Origin: CAYFZO01 sp965223735
GTDB lineage: Bacteria; Pseudomonadota; Gammaproteobacteria; Poriferisulfidales; Oxydemutatoraceae
DNA length: 64,000 nt
Direction of reading: 5' to 3'
Assembly: GCA_965223735.1 (NCBI GenBank)
Contig: OZ245010.1
Coordinates: 1,054,001 to 1,118,000 of the forward strand
Both the position numbers and the translations under genes were made by a program. The number at the start of each line of letters is the position of its first letter. The stretch's first letter is position 1. This document shows, piece after piece, positions 62,612 through 64,000 of the stretch. The notes under the pieces were generated by a model. It was not told where the DNA came from. It saw only the letters and a program-made list of their open reading frames with translations, and made no database searches.

Positions 62612-63619
62612 TCGTATGGCAACAGCCCTCGTAAACTTCACGCCGCCGAAGATACTGCGGCGCAATCCCCTCGTCTCGCCATGCCGGGCGTGCCCTATCC
62701 AGCTCATCACGCCCGGCTGAAAATCCGACAATTCATGTTGTCCCGAACGGTAATCTTCCGCCATGCCGCGCAGGCGACGGTGAAAGCGGTAGCCGTTATC
62801 GTTGCGCAACCAACGCCTGCCGGCCGTCAACTGAAACCCCAGCACGTCCTGCTTTTCGCTGGTCCGGCACAACTGCTGCTTCAGCGGGTGCAGTTGCAGA
62901 CCCAGAGCACCCAGCCTTTGGCCTGCCGAATCACGCAAAGACCATAAATGAGCCTTGTCATCGCCGAACAAAAAGAAGTCATCGACATAGCGCATGTAAC
63001 CCCCCGCCCGCCGTTGCAGTTCATGGTCGAGGGTGTTCAGATACAGATTGGCCAGCACCTGGCTGGTCAGGTTGCCGATCGGTAATCCCCGTCCCCCGCC
63101 TCCGGCGGAATCAACGATGGCGCCGAGCGCCCGCAACGCATATTCATCTTTCAGGTAACGCCGGATGCAGGCTTTCATCCTGTCGTGCGGGATGGAGGGG
63201 AAATAGGCCGCGATGTCGAGATGCAGCACGTAGGCATAACGCCGGGCCTGCGCCTGGTAATAGTCCAGGGCACGATGCACCCCCCTGCCTTTGCGGCAGG
63301 CTCAGGACTGAGCGATCATCGATCGATCCAGCCACGGCTCGATGACGTTCATCAGCGCGTGATGAACCACCCGGTCGGCAAAAGGCGCGCAGGAGATCAC
63401 CCTCGGCTTGCGTTCGTACAGGGTGAATTGACGGTAGCCGCCCGGCTACCGGGTATTGCCGGCCAGTTGCCGCTGCAGTCCGATCAAATTGGCTTCCAGA
63501 TCCAATGCGGACCGGGCGACGTCATCGCGCCGGGCCTTGCCCCGCCGGGCCTTGCGCCAGGCGAGGTGCAGATTGTCGAAGCTGCATACCTGCGGCCAGA
63601 TCCTGCCCGGACGTTTCAT
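62513..63619 (-). pseudogene. DGR reverse transcriptase gene with two in-frame stops
   Basis: A 369-codon frame. The ATG overlaps the avd stop (ATGA). It reads IWPQVCSFDNLHLAWRKARRGK, a typical DGR RT start. TAG is codon 58 (63446-63448) and TGA codon 106 (63302-63304); the latter replaces the residue in S-Y-A-C-R-K-G. From GTG 63280 the frame is open: LDIAAYFPSI (Asp135), GLPIGNLTSQ (178-187, the DGR hallmark), YVDD (211-214), WIGHARHGETRGLRRSIF. The last 25 or so residues are Q-rich because they read through the TR. Probably inactive unless the stops are errors or the short form works. Confidence 0.88.
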
Positions 63620-63984
63620 CTCGGCTTCGCCCGCGAAACGGTCTTCAGCCAGCCGCCGATCTGCCTGCCCGGATCCACCATCAACCGGGCGCCGTGCTGG
63701 TAGGCCTTATGCGCAACGGCCTTCAATTCATAAGCCAGGCGCCACAGATGCTTCAGCACGTTGAGCTTCCGGCTGGCGTATTCAAGCGCGCCCGCTTTTC
63801 CGGTACTGAAGGCGGCCTTGACCCGATGCTCCAGCACCAGCAGCGCGTGGTTCTCCAGCCTTTCCCCGAGGGTGAAGCGCCGCTGGCGGGGAAAACGGTC
63901 GATCTGAGGGATCAGCCATCGGATCATCTGGTGGCAGGACTCCACCGCCTGCGGCAGTTGGGGGGCAGTCGTTCTTTCAGTCAT
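63616..63984 (-). CDS. avd: Avd-like DGR accessory protein (four-helix bundle)
   Basis: A 122-residue, basic, all-helical protein: [40 protein letters not shown] and ASRKLNVLKHLWRLAYELKAV. This is the Avd/23S-IVS four-helix fold that forms a pentamer and binds the DGR RT and RNA. It is intact and coupled to the RT gene through ATGA. The sequence upstream of its start resembles that upstream of the avd fragment at 44525. A further target gene may therefore lie just beyond the right edge. Confidence 0.88.
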   Translation of the reverse strand: MTERTTAPQLPQAVESCHQMIRWLIPQIDRFPRQRRFTLGERLENHALLVLEHRVKAAFSTGKAGALEYASRKLNVLKHLWRLAYELKAVAHKAYQHGARLMVDPGRQIGGWLKTVSRAKPR

Positions 63985-64000
63985 GATCCCGCCAGAATTT

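Noticed and set aside
62431..62622. A 63-codon frame reading the TR as protein (Asn-rich)
   Set aside because: This is the TR in the VR frame. It has no ribosome site, and its role is as RNA template, not protein.
63302..63304. TGA in the RT gene as a selenocysteine codon or sign of a recoded TGA
   Set aside because: Many genes here end at TGA, no SECIS-like stem was seen just after it, and RTs have no selenocysteine. The position is normally Tyr.

Overview
The window is a stretch of GC-rich bacterial chromosome that reads as a gammaproteobacterium. The order dapF-DUF484-xerC, hslVU-DUF971-ubiE-ubiJ-ubiB, an nrdA with two ATP cones plus a Pseudomonas-like nrdB, a coxBA-cox11-coxC cluster with a DUF2909 'twin transmembrane' gene, and split bioH/bioC all point that way. 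No species can be named from the sequence alone.

Layout. 1-9.8 kb (minus strand): dapF, DUF484, xerC, hslV, hslU, DUF971, ubiE, ubiJ, ubiB and the 5' part of uvrD, which runs off the left edge. 9.8-12.1 kb: a HhH-GPD DNA glycosylase, a 29-residue membrane peptide, a methyltransferase and an MTA/SAH nucleosidase-like gene. 12.2-16.7 kb: nrdA-nrdB behind a perfect DnaA box. 16.9-21.4 kb: a short UDP-sugar dehydrogenase, dsbB, a MOSC protein, proC, yggT and tsaD, with plsY convergent. 22-23.7 kb: bioH-bioC. 23.8-31.4 kb: a complete aa3-type cytochrome oxidase cluster with heme A synthesis genes. 31.4-32.3 kb: rpoH with a CIRCE (HrcA-type) operator. 32.8-39.9 kb: ilvA, rpiA, a glutamate-synthase-like flavoprotein, a CPA1 antiporter, tRNA-Gln(CTG) and a sodium:alanine symporter. 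40-43.6 kb: an amber-interrupted lipoprotein, lipA, lipB and a porin. 48.3-49.1 kb: rpsI-rplM. 49.5-55.3 kb: an AAA+/DUF4143 ATPase and aapJQMP. 55.4-57.2 kb: a decayed ATPase + DUF4276 pair. 57.2-61.4 kb: glcF-like, coq7, bioA, a VOC protein and OsmC. 61.4-64 kb: a trpC remnant, a YefM/YoeB toxin-antitoxin pair, and diversity-generating retroelement (DGR) genes.

The standout system is a DGR split over two places. At 62.5-64 kb, on the minus strand, lie avd, a reverse transcriptase with the DGR signature motif GLPIGNLTSQ and YVDD, and a 119-bp template repeat (TR) rich in AAC codons. At 44.6-47.3 kb lies an 889-codon lipoprotein with a GxSxG hydrolase-like part and a formylglycine-generating-enzyme/C-type-lectin-like C-terminus. 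Its last codons are a variable repeat (VR) that matches the TR over 119 bp with 21 differences by hand count, 17 of them at TR adenines. The target gene also carries an 18-nt C tract near its 5' end, so it may be subject to phase variation as well as hypermutation.

The system looks partly worn. The RT frame has two in-frame stop codons, each inside a small perfect inverted repeat. A second avd next to the target is cut after about 39 codons and joined to a broken rpsI end. The target cassette is flanked by two diverged copies of a 632-634 bp rpsI-end/NTF2-like unit. Other broken genes in 40-62 kb (lipoprotein, ATPase, DUF4276, trpC) suggest that this accessory part of the chromosome is decaying, or that the assembly has errors there.
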